64,000 nucleotides of DNA, from the NCBI GenBank assembly GCA_963776935.1, contig CAVZOP010000009.1:124001-188000 (forward strand), in the 5' to 3' direction. A program made the translations under genes and the position numbers. The stretch is from JALOLG01 sp963776935 (GTDB lineage Bacteria; Actinomycetota; Acidimicrobiia; Acidimicrobiales; Ilumatobacteraceae). Positions 16,744 to 25,841 of this stretch are shown piece by piece (position 1 is the first letter of the stretch; every line of letters starts with the position of its first letter). A model generated the notes under the pieces. The model worked only from the letters and a program-made list of their open reading frames with translations. It was not told the DNA's origin and searched no databases.

Positions 16744-17370
16744 ATGACAAGGCGGATTCCGACGTTCGTGTACGGCGATGACCCGATCTCGGAGGCCGGC
16801 GTCGCGGCACAACTCCGCGGCCGACCAGAGGTGCAGATCCTCGACGGTCCGTTCATCGAGGAAGCCGAGGTGGCTGTCGTCGTCGTCGAGGCGATCGACG
16901 AGACGGCCGCCCGCACCGTCCGCGCCGTGCAGCGCAACCAATGCCCGCGCGTCGTGCTCGTCGCCAACCATCTCGACGACGCCTCGCTGTTGCAGGCCGT
17001 CGAATGCGGAGCGTCGGCGATGCTCAGACGCCGGGAGGCGAGCCCCGAGGTCCTGGCCGCGGCGGTGACGTCGGCGGCCAAGGGCGACGGCACGCTCGCG
17101 CCGGACCTGCTCGGCCGGCTGCTCGAGCAGATGAGCCGCCTCCAGCGCGACGTCCTGGCACCGCGGGGTTTCGGCCCGGCGGGACTGTCGGACCGCGAGG
17201 TCGAGGTGCTGCGGCACCTGGCCGACGGATGCGACACGTCGGAGATCGCGCAGACGATGGCGTACAGCGAACGCACGATCAAGAACATCATCCACGAGGT
17301 GACGCGGCGCCTGAACCTGCGCAACCGGTCCCACGCCGTCGCCTACGCGGTCAAGGCCGGGTTGATCTGA
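16744..17370 (+). CDS. LuxR/NarL-type regulator with degenerate receiver, head of the eCIS operon
   Basis: 208 residues. The C-terminal helix-turn-helix of the LuxR/NarL class is clear: LSDREVEVLRHLADG (about 148-162), then EIAQTMAYSERTIKNIIHEV. The N-terminal part follows a receiver fold, but the strand-3 position that should carry the phospho-accepting Asp reads VAVVVVEAIDE, with no Asp after the hydrophobic run. It is therefore probably a phosphorylation-independent pseudo-receiver. It is first in the structural gene operon and divergent from the membrane protein gene, as in Streptomyces clusters. A leaderless transcript is predicted. It likely controls particle expression. Confidence 0.85.
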   Translation: MTRRIPTFVYGDDPISEAGVAAQLRGRPEVQILDGPFIEEAEVAVVVVEAIDETAARTVRAVQRNQCPRVVLVANHLDDASLLQAVECGASAMLRRREASPEVLAAAVTSAAKGDGTLAPDLLGRLLEQMSRLQRDVLAPRGFGPAGLSDREVEVLRHLADGCDTSEIAQTMAYSERTIKNIIHEVTRRLNLRNRSHAVAYAVKAGLI

Positions 17371-17400
17371 TCCCCGCGCGGTGAACAGAGGGAGCGACAC

Positions 17401-18141
17401 ATGATCCACGACGTCGACGCCACGTTGCGGGCTCTCATCGAGCGCGACGTGCTGAACGGTCCGGGTGTCGAGCTCAGCTTCGACGCTCCGACGAAGGAGT
17501 GGGCCGCCAAGCTCGCGCTGCCGACGATCAACGTCTTCCTGTTCGACATCCGCGAGGATCCGACGCGGCGCGACGTGTTCTTCGAGGAGGTGCGCGACGA
17601 GGGTGGCCGGGTCGTCGAGCGGCGCCAGCCACCTCGCCGGATGCGCCTGGCGTACCTGCTGTCGGCCTGGACCAAGCGGGCCGAGGACGAGCACCGCCTG
17701 CTCTCGGCGCTGCTCGGGTGCTTCCTGGCGGCCGATGTCCTGCCGACCGACCTGCTCGTCGGTTCGCTCGCCACCGTCGGCCGGCCGGTGATCACGCAGA
17801 CGGCGATCTCGACCGAGGGCGCCGACCAGTTCTCCGAGGTCTGGGGCGCGCTCGGTGGCGAGCTCCGGCCGTCGATCCACTTGGCGGTGATCGCACCGTT
17901 CGACGTGTCGCGGTCGATGCCCGTCGGGCCACCGGTCACGGAGACACCGCGCATCTCGGTGGTGCGTCCCGACGACGTCATCGAAGCGGCTCCACGCCCC
18001 AAGGGCGGTCGTGGCCGGCGCGCCGAGCCGGCGGCCGAGGCCGCGCCCGTGCCGGCGCTGCCCGACGAGGTCGTGCGCGCCGGTGCCGACGACGAGCCGG
18101 GCCGGGTCTTCCGGGTCCGGGCGATGCCGGAACGCCGATGA
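17401..18141 (+). CDS. eCIS tail cap/terminator protein (DUF4255, Pvc16-like)
   Basis: 246 residues. The N-terminal 180 match the DUF4255/Pvc16 N-terminal fold: MIHDVDATLRALIE, a conserved INVFLFDIREDPTRR strand, PPRRMRLAYLLSAWT, and HRLLSALLGCFLAAD. The C-terminal 60 residues are Pro/Ala/Arg-rich and probably disordered. In PVC/Afp particles Pvc16 caps the top of the tube and sheath. GGGAGC stands five bases before the ATG. It begins 30 bases after the LuxR gene and precedes the ATPase gene by 13 bases. Confidence 0.87.
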   Translation: MIHDVDATLRALIERDVLNGPGVELSFDAPTKEWAAKLALPTINVFLFDIREDPTRRDVFFEEVRDEGGRVVERRQPPRRMRLAYLLSAWTKRAEDEHRLLSALLGCFLAADVLPTDLLVGSLATVGRPVITQTAISTEGADQFSEVWGALGGELRPSIHLAVIAPFDVSRSMPVGPPVTETPRISVVRPDDVIEAAPRPKGGRGRRAEPAAEAAPVPALPDEVVRAGADDEPGRVFRVRAMPERR

Positions 18142-18154
18142 CCGCCAGGTCACG

Positions 18155-20271
18155 ATGAACGCCGGCGCGCCGAACGGTCGCGGGGTACGGGCGGCGACGC
18201 TCGCCCGGTTGGCGGTGCTCGGAGGACCGCGTGCGCGCCGCCGTCGCCGGCGGACAACTCGCCGATCCGACGACGGTCGATGCGCTGCGCGGACTGGTGG
18301 TGACCGATCAACAGGCGATGCGGATCGCCAGCAACGGTCCCTCGGCGCCACTGGCGGCAGGTTCATTGGGACAGCTCGCCGGCTCACCGTTGGAGGATCT
18401 GGCCGGGCGACTGGGCCTCGACCCCGTCGACCTCGACCTGCTCCTGATCGCCGCCGCACCCGATCTCGACCCGCGCTACGAGCAGCTGTTCGGCTACCTG
18501 CACGACGACGTCACGCAACGCCGGGCGTCGATCGGGCTGTCGCTGCGCCTGACCGGTCATGAACTCACCGATGTCGCCGCCCGGCGACGCTTCGCCACGG
18601 ACTCACCACTGCGCCGCGCCGGTCTGGTCGATGTCGTCGACGAGGGCCGGCCGTTCCTGACCAGGCCGCTCCGCGTGCCCGATCGGATCGTCACCGCCTT
18701 GCTGGACGACGAACACGATCGGTCGGGCGCGGCGCGTGTCGCGCACGGTCTGACGATCACGGTCGAGCCGATGATGGAGACGATGCCGTGGATCACGAGC
18801 CTCGCCACGTCAATCGCGGCCGGGATCTCGTTCGTCCACGTCGAGGATCGTCCCGAGCTGACGGCGGTGGCAATGGCGGTGTCGGCGGTGGTCCTCGCCA
18901 AGGGTGTGGCGGTGGTCGTCGAGCTCTCCGAGGGCGGTGACCCGGTCGCCGCCGTCGAGGCCGCCCGCCGCGAGGCGATGCTCACGGGCGGCGGGCTGGT
19001 GATCGACCACGTGAACGTGCTCGTCGACGCCGGCGCCAACACGCTCGACCAGCTCGTCGGTGCGCCGTTCCCGGTGGTCGTCGTCGGACGCGGTCGGTGG
19101 CGCCCGGAGTGGTCACGGCACGTTCCGCTCGCGCTCGTCGCACCATCGCTCGACGAGGTCGAGCGCGATGCCTGCTGGCGGCGGGCGCTCGACGGTGAGC
19201 TTCGGCGACGCGGCGGCGATCACGTCGGCGTTCCGGCTCGGCCCACAGCGCATCGAACGCGCCGCCGCCGCGGCCCGGCTGGCGGCGCGCCACCGGGGAA
19301 GCCCACTCGAGGCCGCCGACATCCACGCCGGCGCCCGGCTGCAGAACGCGGCCGGGCTGCAACGCCTCGCCCGGCGCATCGAACCCGTCGCCGGCTGGTC
19401 GGATCTCGTTGTGACGGCGCAGGTGTCGGCGGCCCTCCACGAGGTCACGGCGCGCGTGCGACATCGGGCGTTGGTGCTCGACGGCTGGCAGCTGCGCCGC
19501 GGCGGCGGCCGCGGTGACGGTCTGACGGCGATGTTCTCGGGACCGAGTGGCACCGGCAAGACGCTCGCGGCCGAGGTCATCGCCCGCGAGCTGGGTGTCG
19601 ACCTGCACACGGTGGACCTGGCGACCGTCGTCGACAAGTACATCGGTGAGACCGAGAAGAACCTCGATCGGATCTTCGACGAGGCCGAGCAGGTCAACAC
19701 GGTGCTGTTCTTCGACGAGGCCGACGCCTTGTTCGGCAAGCGCAGCGAGGTCCGCGACGCGCGCGACCGCTACGCCAACGTCGAAGTCGCGTACCTGTTG
19801 CAGCGGATGGAGCGCTTCGACGGCTTGGCGATCCTCGCCACCAACCTGCGCCTGAACATCGACGACGCGTTCGCCAGACGCCTCGACGTCACCGTCGACT
19901 TCCCCAAGCCGAAAGCGGCCGAGCGGCTGCGCCTGTGGGTGCATCTGATCGGCCGCCGGCTCCCACTCGACGACACCGTCGACCTGCCGTTCCTCGCCGA
20001 GTCGTTCGACATCGCCGGAGGCAGCATCCGCAACGTCGTGGTCACGGCAGCGTTCCTGGCCGCCGAAGCGGGTCGCGACGCGACCATGACCGACTTCGTC
20101 CGTGGCGTCGCCCGTGAGTACAACAAGCTCGGCCTGCTGTGCCTCGAGCACGAGTTCGGCCCATGGTTCGGATCTATTGATGCGTCGTTCTATTTGGCGT
20201 CCGGCGAAGCGGCTGACGCCGCCGCCGGACGAACCGGGTCTTCGATTCTGAACGACGCGGTCCGGTCATGA
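18155..20271 (+). CDS. eCIS AAA+ ATPase (Pvc15-like), frame broken twice
   Basis: Core assembly ATPase of contractile injection systems, about 704 residues if read through. The N-terminal helical part runs ARLAVL / EDRVRAAVAGGQLADP, then a degenerate first nucleotide-binding region, then the active AAA+ domain: Walker A GPSGTGKT, Walker B TVLFFDEADALFGKR, sensor ILATNLRLNIDDAFARR. Breaks lie at 18219-18225 (an extra G in CTCGGAGGACC restores the family sequence LEDRV if removed) and at 19188-19204; both equal +1. ATG 18155 is in the frame of the N-terminus. Its 3' end is partly duplicated just downstream (20282-20359). Known role: probably remodels or releases tube/sheath components. Confidence 0.83.
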
Positions 20272-20359
20272 CGTCATTGGTGCGTCCGGCGAAGCGGCTG
20301 GCGCCGCCGCCGGACGAACCGGGTCTTCACCTCTGAACGACGCGGTTCGGGCATGACGT
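20197..20359 (+). repeat. 78-base imperfect tandem duplication of the ATPase 3' end
   Basis: Bases 20197-20274 and 20282-20359 agree at 72 of 78 positions, an 85-base period. The first copy includes the last 25 codons and stop of the ATPase gene; the second is non-coding. Each copy holds a CGTCCGGCG / CGCCGGACG inverted repeat that could form a hairpin, so the duplicate may act as a terminator or attenuator before the sheath gene. The rest of the gap to 20482 holds only the sheath ribosome site. Confidence 0.85.
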
Positions 20360-20468
20360 TGCGTCCTGTGCGGTTCTGCCCGTTCGGGTAACTGGTCGTT
20401 CCCTTCCGACGGTCCTCGCAGCCGGGCGGCCGTCGGGTGCGTGCGTCACGCTCGCGACAACGCTCAAC

Positions 20469-20475
20469 AAGGAGG
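20469..20475 (+). promoter_or_regulatory. Strong ribosome-binding site (AAGGAGG) of the sheath gene
   Basis: AAGGAGG lies six bases before ATG 20482 and fixes that start. It is the strongest Shine-Dalgarno match in the injection cluster, fitting the high copy number needed for sheath protein. Confidence 0.8.
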
Positions 20476-20481
20476 ACGTGC

Positions 20482-22047
20482 ATGCCCCAATACCTGTCGC
20501 CCGGGGTCTACGTGGAAGAGGTCGAGGCGGGCTCCCGCCCGATCGAGGGCGTCGCCACATCGGTGGCGGCGTTCGTCGGCCTGGCCAAGTTCGGACCGGT
20601 GAACACCCCGACCCTCGTCACCAACTGGACCCAGTACGTGCAGACGTTCGGTGACTTCATGGACGGCTCGTACCTCGCCCACGCCGTGTACGGCTACTTC
20701 AACAACGGCGGCGGCTCGGCCTACATCGTCCGCGTCGGTGCCAGCAGCAACGGCGACGGCGCCGACGCGTCGCAGCTCGTGCCGGCACGCGCCGAGCTTC
20801 CGAGCGGCGGCGATGCCGAAGTCGCCGGGTACGTGGTGTCGGCGAAGGAGAGCGGTGGCGCCGGCAACGGTCTGACGGTCGAGGTCCACGACGCGTCGGA
20901 GGGCGGCGAGGACGGCGAGGCGTTCAGGCTCGTCGTCAAGCGTGGCGACCAGGAGCTCGAGAACTTCGACAACCTCGTCACCGGGCGTGGCCGCCAGAAC
21001 GTGGCGACGATCGTCAACGCCAACTCGAACCTGATCCAGCTCGAGGAGACCTCGGTCAGGGGTGCGATCCAGCGCCGCCCACCGACCGGCACCTCGGTCA
21101 GCCTGTCGGGTGGGGGCGAGGCGGCGACGCTGCCCGCCCGGCTGTCGCCCGACGACTACGTCGGCGACTCGGCCGATCGCACCGGCTTCGGCGGCCTCGA
21201 GGCCGTCGAGGAGATCACGATGCTGTCGGTGCCCGACCTGATGGCCGCCTACCAGCAGCGCCTGATCGACCTCGAGGGCGTGCAGGCGGTGCAACTGGCG
21301 ATGATCTCGCACTGCGAGCTGATGGGTGACCGGCTGGCCATCCTCGACCCGCCGCCGGGCCTCAACGCCCAGCAGATCAAGGAGTGGCGGGTCGACAAGG
21401 TCGGCTACGACTCGAAGCAGGCCGCTCTGTACTGGCCGTGGTTCAAGGTGTTCGACCCGGCGACCGGTCAGAACGTGTTCGTGCCGCCGTCGGGGCACAT
21501 GGCCGGGATCTGGGCCCGCAGCGACGCGACCCGCGGCGTCCACAAGGCACCGGCCAACGAGGTCGTGCGCGGCGCGATCCAGCTCGAGACGAACATCACC
21601 CGCAGCGAGCACGATCTGCTCAACCCGAACGGCATCAACGCGATCCGCTCGTTCCCGGGTCGTGGGATCCGGGTGTGGGGTGCGCGCACCCTGTCATCGG
21701 ACCCGGCGTGGCGCTACATCAACGTCCGGCGCCTGTTCAACTACCTCGAGGAATCGATCATGGGCGGCACCCAGTGGGTCGTGTTCGAGCCCAACGACTA
21801 CGACCTGTGGCAGCGGATCCGCCGCACCATCTCCGCCTTCCTCGTCCGCCAGTGGCGCGACGGCGCGTTGTTCGGCGCGACGCCCGGCGAGGCGTTCTAC
21901 GTCAAGTGCGACGACGAGACCAACCCGGCCGAGTTCATCGACGCCGGCCAGGTCACGTGTGAGATCGGCGTTGCCCCGGTGAAGCCGGCCGAGTTCGTCG
22001 TGTTCCGCCTGGCCCAGTTCTCGGGCGGGGCGGCGCTCACCGAATGA
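20482..22047 (+). CDS. eCIS/phage tail sheath protein
   Basis: 521-residue contractile sheath subunit. The N-terminus MPQYLSPGVYVEEVEAGSRP with IEGVATSVAAFVGLAKFGP is the classic sheath start, followed by FNNGGGSAYIVRV. The C-terminal sheath domain contains WGARTLSSDPAWRYINVRRL, EESIMGGTQWVVFEPND and the ending EIGVAPVKPAEFVVFRLAQ, which makes the inter-subunit handshake. Length and domain order match single-sheath actinobacterial eCIS; PVC has three sheath paralogues, but only one is found here. AAGGAGG precedes the ATG. Confidence 0.95.
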   Translation: MPQYLSPGVYVEEVEAGSRPIEGVATSVAAFVGLAKFGPVNTPTLVTNWTQYVQTFGDFMDGSYLAHAVYGYFNNGGGSAYIVRVGASSNGDGADASQLVPARAELPSGGDAEVAGYVVSAKESGGAGNGLTVEVHDASEGGEDGEAFRLVVKRGDQELENFDNLVTGRGRQNVATIVNANSNLIQLEETSVRGAIQRRPPTGTSVSLSGGGEAATLPARLSPDDYVGDSADRTGFGGLEAVEEITMLSVPDLMAAYQQRLIDLEGVQAVQLAMISHCELMGDRLAILDPPPGLNAQQIKEWRVDKVGYDSKQAALYWPWFKVFDPATGQNVFVPPSGHMAGIWARSDATRGVHKAPANEVVRGAIQLETNITRSEHDLLNPNGINAIRSFPGRGIRVWGARTLSSDPAWRYINVRRLFNYLEESIMGGTQWVVFEPNDYDLWQRIRRTISAFLVRQWRDGALFGATPGEAFYVKCDDETNPAEFIDAGQVTCEIGVAPVKPAEFVVFRLAQFSGGAALTE

Positions 22048-22127
22048 TCGCAGGCGATCCCCGACAGACCCAACCGAACCCAAAGAACGACAAGCCCAAG
22101 GAACGACGAACAAGGAGCGCATGAGAC

Positions 22128-22568
22128 ATGCCAATCGGTGAAGACGCCATAGCTGGCTACACGTTCAAGATCGAGATCGACGGCCAGGTCATCGCCCAGT
22201 TCAAGGAGGTGTCGGGCCTGTCGGCGGAGGTCCAGGTCATCGAGCACCGCGAGAACAACATCTCCGGCAAGGAAGTGATCAAGAAGCTGCCGGGCCAGAA
22301 GAAGTGGGGCGACATCGTCCTGAAGCGCGGCAAGACCGACAACAAGATCATCTGGGAGTGGCACAAGTCGGTCATGGAGGGCAAGATCGACGAGGCCCGC
22401 AAGAACGGGTCGATCGTGCTGTTCGACTACTCGGGCGGTGAGATCTCCCGGTACAACTTCACCAACGGGTGGCCGTCGAAGGCCTCGATCGGGAGCCTCC
22501 AGGCCGGCGGCAACGACGTGCTGATGGAAGAGGTCACGATCGTCCACGAGGGCCTCGAGCTGGCGTGA
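22128..22568 (+). CDS. eCIS inner tube protein 1 (gp19/Hcp-like)
   Basis: 146 residues, T4 gp19-like tube fold. Signature stretches are YTFKIEIDGQVIAQFKEVSG near the N-terminus, KLPGQKKWGDIVLKRG, IIWEWHKSVMEGK and a terminal EVTIVHEGLELA. Rings of six would stack to form the tube driven through the target envelope. Lys-rich compared with its neighbours. AAGGAGCGCATGAGAC precedes the ATG, giving a workable ribosome site. The stop overlaps the GTG of the next gene. Confidence 0.93.
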   Translation: MPIGEDAIAGYTFKIEIDGQVIAQFKEVSGLSAEVQVIEHRENNISGKEVIKKLPGQKKWGDIVLKRGKTDNKIIWEWHKSVMEGKIDEARKNGSIVLFDYSGGEISRYNFTNGWPSKASIGSLQAGGNDVLMEEVTIVHEGLELA

Positions 22569-22999
22569 GCGTGAGCGCCGCGACGATCGACATGTCGGCC
22601 TCGCAGGCGGTCTCGGATTCGGCGAGCGGCCTCCAGACCGAGTACCCGTTCGTGCTGCCGCGCGGCTTCGTCGACGATGCCGGCAGGTTGCACCGCGACG
22701 GCGTGATGCGTCTCGCCACCGCGCGCGACGAGATCCTGCCGCTGCGCGATCCGCGGGTGCGCGAGAACGAGGCCTACCTGTCGGTGGTGCTCCTCTCGCG
22801 CGTCCTGGTGCGACTCGGGACGATCACCGACGTGCACGCCGGGATCGTCGAGCGGCTGTTCGCGGCCGACCTGGCGTTCCTCCAGGACCTGTACCGGCGG
22901 ATCAACCAGGAGGGTCACACGCTGGCCGCCGTCACCTGCCCGTCCTGCGGGCACGACTTCCAGGTGGATGTCGCCGGTGATGCCCCGGGGGAATCGTGA
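22565..22999 (+). CDS. eCIS baseplate hub assembly chaperone-like protein (T4_baseplate family)
   Basis: 144 residues. The central part (YPFVLPRGFVDDAGRLHRDG ... RLATARDEILPLRDPRV ... LSVVLLSRVLVRLGTI) matches the 'phage tail assembly/T4 baseplate hub assembly chaperone' proteins found next to tube 1 in eCIS and phage loci. The C-terminus carries CPSCGHDF, a possible half zinc site. GTG 22565 overlaps the tube stop as GTGA, and its own stop overlaps the next GTG. A role in loading hub proteins is inferred from family. Confidence 0.75.
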   Translation: MSVSAATIDMSASQAVSDSASGLQTEYPFVLPRGFVDDAGRLHRDGVMRLATARDEILPLRDPRVRENEAYLSVVLLSRVLVRLGTITDVHAGIVERLFAADLAFLQDLYRRINQEGHTLAAVTCPSCGHDFQVDVAGDAPGES

Positions 23000-23154
23000 C
23001 GTACGCAGCCAGCCGCCTGTACCAGGAGGTTGCGTACGTCGCCTACCACTTCCACTGGGACCTCGATCGGATCCTCGACCTCGAGCACCCGCTGCGCCAG
23101 CGCTTCGTCGACGAGATCGGCTCGATCAACCAGCAGATCACGGCCGGGGGGTGA
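22996..23154 (+). CDS. 52-residue DUF6760-like eCIS protein
   Basis: Small protein starting VTYAASRLYQEVAYVAYHFH and continuing WDLDRILDLEHPLRQRFVDE. Its Tyr/His-rich first half and LEHPxRQRFVxEI motif match the short DUF6760 proteins at the same position in Streptomyces injection clusters. GTG 22996 overlaps the previous stop (GTGA), and the TGA at 23152-23154 is three bases before the next GTG. Presumably a baseplate or tape-related part; function not established. Confidence 0.8.
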   Translation: MTYAASRLYQEVAYVAYHFHWDLDRILDLEHPLRQRFVDEIGSINQQITAGG

Positions 23155-23157
23155 CAG

Positions 23158-25329
23158 GTGTCGGCGTGGTGGCCCTTCGGGCGTCGGAAGCGGGACACGC
23201 CCGCGCCGAGCGACGATCCGCGGCCTGAGCACGCCACGCCGAGGGCCGCCGCGCCCACCCCGCCGATCGACGCCTGGCGCGACCTTCCACCGCTGCGTCC
23301 GAGCGCACCATCGATCGAGCTGACGGCACCGGTGCAACGCCTGGCGGAGACGATGACATCGACCCAACACACCGGTGTCACCCAGGACGAGCTCGGACAC
23401 ACGCGTGCTGCCGACGGGCCGGCCGGCACCGTGGCCGGGTTGCTGAAGCCGCGTGGCGCGGCGCACCGCGAGCGCGCCGGCGGTGGGACGCTGGTCTATG
23501 CCGCACCCGCGCCCGAGCCGGTCGCCGGCGCACTGGCGGTGCCGTTGCGCCGAGGTCCCGCGGCGACGACGTCCGACCCCCGCTCGGAACCGGTCGCCGC
23601 GGCGGTGAGCGCCGACACGCCGGCACCGCAGCATCCGCCCGGGGCCGCATCCCGTGCCGACGGAGCTCGATCAGCGGTGGCACCGTCGCCGTCGACCTCG
23701 ACATCGATCTCGACGTCGTCCGGCGTCACGGTTGCGGGCGCCCAGCGGATGCCTGCCGCGTCGAGCGATCTGCCGACGGTCGCCCCCCGACCACTCCAGG
23801 CTCGCCAACGCCCGCCGCAGGTCGCGGCGCCCCGGGAGTCGATGCCGGTCGCCGTCGCCGGTCCGTCCCCCGCACCGGCATCGACCCAGGCCGCGTCGGC
23901 AACGCCCACGACGCCGTCGCATCCGGCGCCGGCAACCGCGTCGTCGATGGATCCGGCCGCATCGCCGAGCCCCGCGTCGAGCGGATCGACGTTCGGGTCC
24001 GGCTCGCCGCCGGGCATCGCGGGGTCGCCGCTCGTCGGACGCACCCGCATCGTGCGCCGCATCGGGGAGCCGTTGCGCGAGCGGCCGGCGAGCATGGTGC
24101 CGACCGTCGACGCTCCAGCGGCGGCGCGTCCACAGGCTGTGCCGGCCAGCCACGGCGGGATCGCCGGGCTCCCGCACACCGCGGCCGAGCGGCCACGTCC
24201 ATCGCAGCCCGAGCCCGGGTCGGTCCCGGATCGGACCGCCCGGCCCGTCGCTTCGATCGATGTCCCGGCGGGCGGCCGGCCCGTGACCGTGGGTGTCGAC
24301 ACCGAAGGTGGCGCCGGGCGCGCCGACGCCCGGCCGCTCGTCGGCTCGCGGCCGTCGATCCAGCGTCTCGCCAGCACGGCGACCGCTGCCACCGTGCTCA
24401 CCGGCACATCCCCCGACCGGACGGTGGGGGATGGTCCCGGGGGCGACCACGAGCCGGTACCCGTCCGCTGGGGGCCGATCGCCCAGCGCGGCGTGCAACG
24501 CGCACCGGAGGGCGTGCCCGCCGATCTGCGCGCCGAGCTCGAGCCCGTGCTCGGCACACCGCTCGCCGACGTCAAGGTCCACCGCGACACCGAAACGGGT
24601 GAGGCCGCCCGCCAGCTCAGCGCCAAGGCGTTCACGGCCGGCGGCGAGGTGTTCCTCCCCGACTGGCACGGCTCGACGAGCGGCGGCGAGGCGCGCACGA
24701 TCCTCACCCACGAGCTGACACACGTCGCCCAGCAGCGGCGACTCGGCTCGGCCCTCCCGGACGAGGCGTCCTCGGCGGGTACCGAGCTCGAGTCCGAAGC
24801 GCGGGCGGTCGCCCGGCAGGGCCCGGCTGTGCCGGCCCGGCCCGTCGCGCCGAGCCGTTCTCCGAACGCGCCGCAGCGGCTGGCCGGCGAGGCGCCGCCC
24901 CCGCCCGTCCGCGTCCTCGCGTCCCGTTCGGCCGGCGGGATGTCGCCGTCCGACGTGGCGGCCCAGGTGCAGGCGGCGGCGGCCGCGGCCGGCATCGCCG
25001 CGGTTCCGGCCCTCGCCGACCACCGCCATGACGACGGGCACGGGTCGACGCCCCCGACGCCATCGACGCCATCGACGCCCTCGACCGTGCTTTCCGCCGC
25101 CGGCGCGTCGGGTGGCGCGGGGCCGCCGGGTGACGTCCAACGGCTCCCCGACCAGGGTGGCACCGACCCGGTCGCGACCACCTCGGTGACGACGCCCGAG
25201 ACCCCATCCGACGATCCGGCCCAGCTCGACGAGTTGGCCCGGCGCCTCTACCCGCGATTCCGCACCCGTCTCCGCCAGGACCTGCTCGCCGACCGCGAGC
25301 GCTCCGGTCGACTGTTCGACGTCCGCTGA
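23158..25329 (+). CDS. DUF4157 (eCIS core domain) protein with HExxH motif
   Basis: 723 residues. Residues 1-440 are a long Pro/Ala/Ser/Arg-rich region, probably disordered. The DUF4157 domain follows: GVPADLRAELEPVLG (about 450) through LADVKVHRD to ILTHELTHVAQQRR, whose HELTH at about 518-522 is a zincin-type zinc motif. A second disordered part includes TPSTPSTPST repeats, and the end (ARRLYPRFRTRLRQDLLADR) is the conserved eCIS-specific C-terminal helix. DUF4157 proteins are signature eCIS components, and some are cargo or toxins. No separate toxin domain is recognisable here. It could be a processing protease, cargo or hub-associated protein. Confidence 0.85.
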   Translation: MSAWWPFGRRKRDTPAPSDDPRPEHATPRAAAPTPPIDAWRDLPPLRPSAPSIELTAPVQRLAETMTSTQHTGVTQDELGHTRAADGPAGTVAGLLKPRGAAHRERAGGGTLVYAAPAPEPVAGALAVPLRRGPAATTSDPRSEPVAAAVSADTPAPQHPPGAASRADGARSAVAPSPSTSTSISTSSGVTVAGAQRMPAASSDLPTVAPRPLQARQRPPQVAAPRESMPVAVAGPSPAPASTQAASATPTTPSHPAPATASSMDPAASPSPASSGSTFGSGSPPGIAGSPLVGRTRIVRRIGEPLRERPASMVPTVDAPAAARPQAVPASHGGIAGLPHTAAERPRPSQPEPGSVPDRTARPVASIDVPAGGRPVTVGVDTEGGAGRADARPLVGSRPSIQRLASTATAATVLTGTSPDRTVGDGPGGDHEPVPVRWGPIAQRGVQRAPEGVPADLRAELEPVLGTPLADVKVHRDTETGEAARQLSAKAFTAGGEVFLPDWHGSTSGGEARTILTHELTHVAQQRRLGSALPDEASSAGTELESEARAVARQGPAVPARPVAPSRSPNAPQRLAGEAPPPPVRVLASRSAGGMSPSDVAAQVQAAAAAAGIAAVPALADHRHDDGHGSTPPTPSTPSTPSTVLSAAGASGGAGPPGDVQRLPDQGGTDPVATTSVTTPETPSDDPAQLDELARRLYPRFRTRLRQDLLADRERSGRLFDVR

Positions 25330-25390
25330 TGCGCCGGCCGGATGTGACGTGATGAATGTGATCGAGGGCGAGCTCGAAAGTTGATGTGAG

Positions 25391-25831
25391 ATGTCCAACC
25401 CAGCGCAGCAGAACCGCTTCAAGGTGATGATCGACAACCTCCCGATCGGCTCGTTCACCAAGTGCGACGGCCTCAAGGCGACGTATGCCGTGAAGACCTA
25501 CGAGGAGGGTGGGCAGAACAACTTCGTGCACCATCTCCCGGGGCGGCTCTCGTACGAGAACGTCACGCTGGTCCGCAACGTCAGCGAGGAATCGCTGGCG
25601 CTCGCCGGGTGGTTCGCGTCGTTCCAGGCCGCGGTCAAGCGCTCGACCGGTCGCATCACGGTGATGGACGCAACCGGTGCCGAGGTCGTGACGTGGAACC
25701 TGATGGGTGTGTTCCCCGTCTCGTGGTCGGCGGCCGGTGTCGACGCGGCTGGGAACGGTGTGCTGCTCGAGACGCTCGTGATCGCCCACGAGGGGTTCTT
25801 CGACATGTCGATGGCAGCGAACGTGCTGTGA
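25391..25831 (+). CDS. eCIS inner tube protein 2 (tube initiator, gp19-like)
   Basis: 146 residues, a second gp19-fold protein. It starts NRFKVMIDNLPIGSFTKCDG, has the tube-family middle LPGRLSYENVTLVRNVSEES, and ends LETLVIAHEGFFDM. It is distinct from tube 1 (few shared residues, same length), as in PVC/Afp where separate proteins make the shaft and the baseplate-proximal ring. Its place next to the LysM hub gene supports the latter role. The ribosome site is weak (GATGTGAG). Sixty-one bases separate it from the DUF4157 gene. Confidence 0.9.
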   Translation: MSNPAQQNRFKVMIDNLPIGSFTKCDGLKATYAVKTYEEGGQNNFVHHLPGRLSYENVTLVRNVSEESLALAGWFASFQAAVKRSTGRITVMDATGAEVVTWNLMGVFPVSWSAAGVDAAGNGVLLETLVIAHEGFFDMSMAANVL

Positions 25832-25841
25832 GGAGGCGCTG

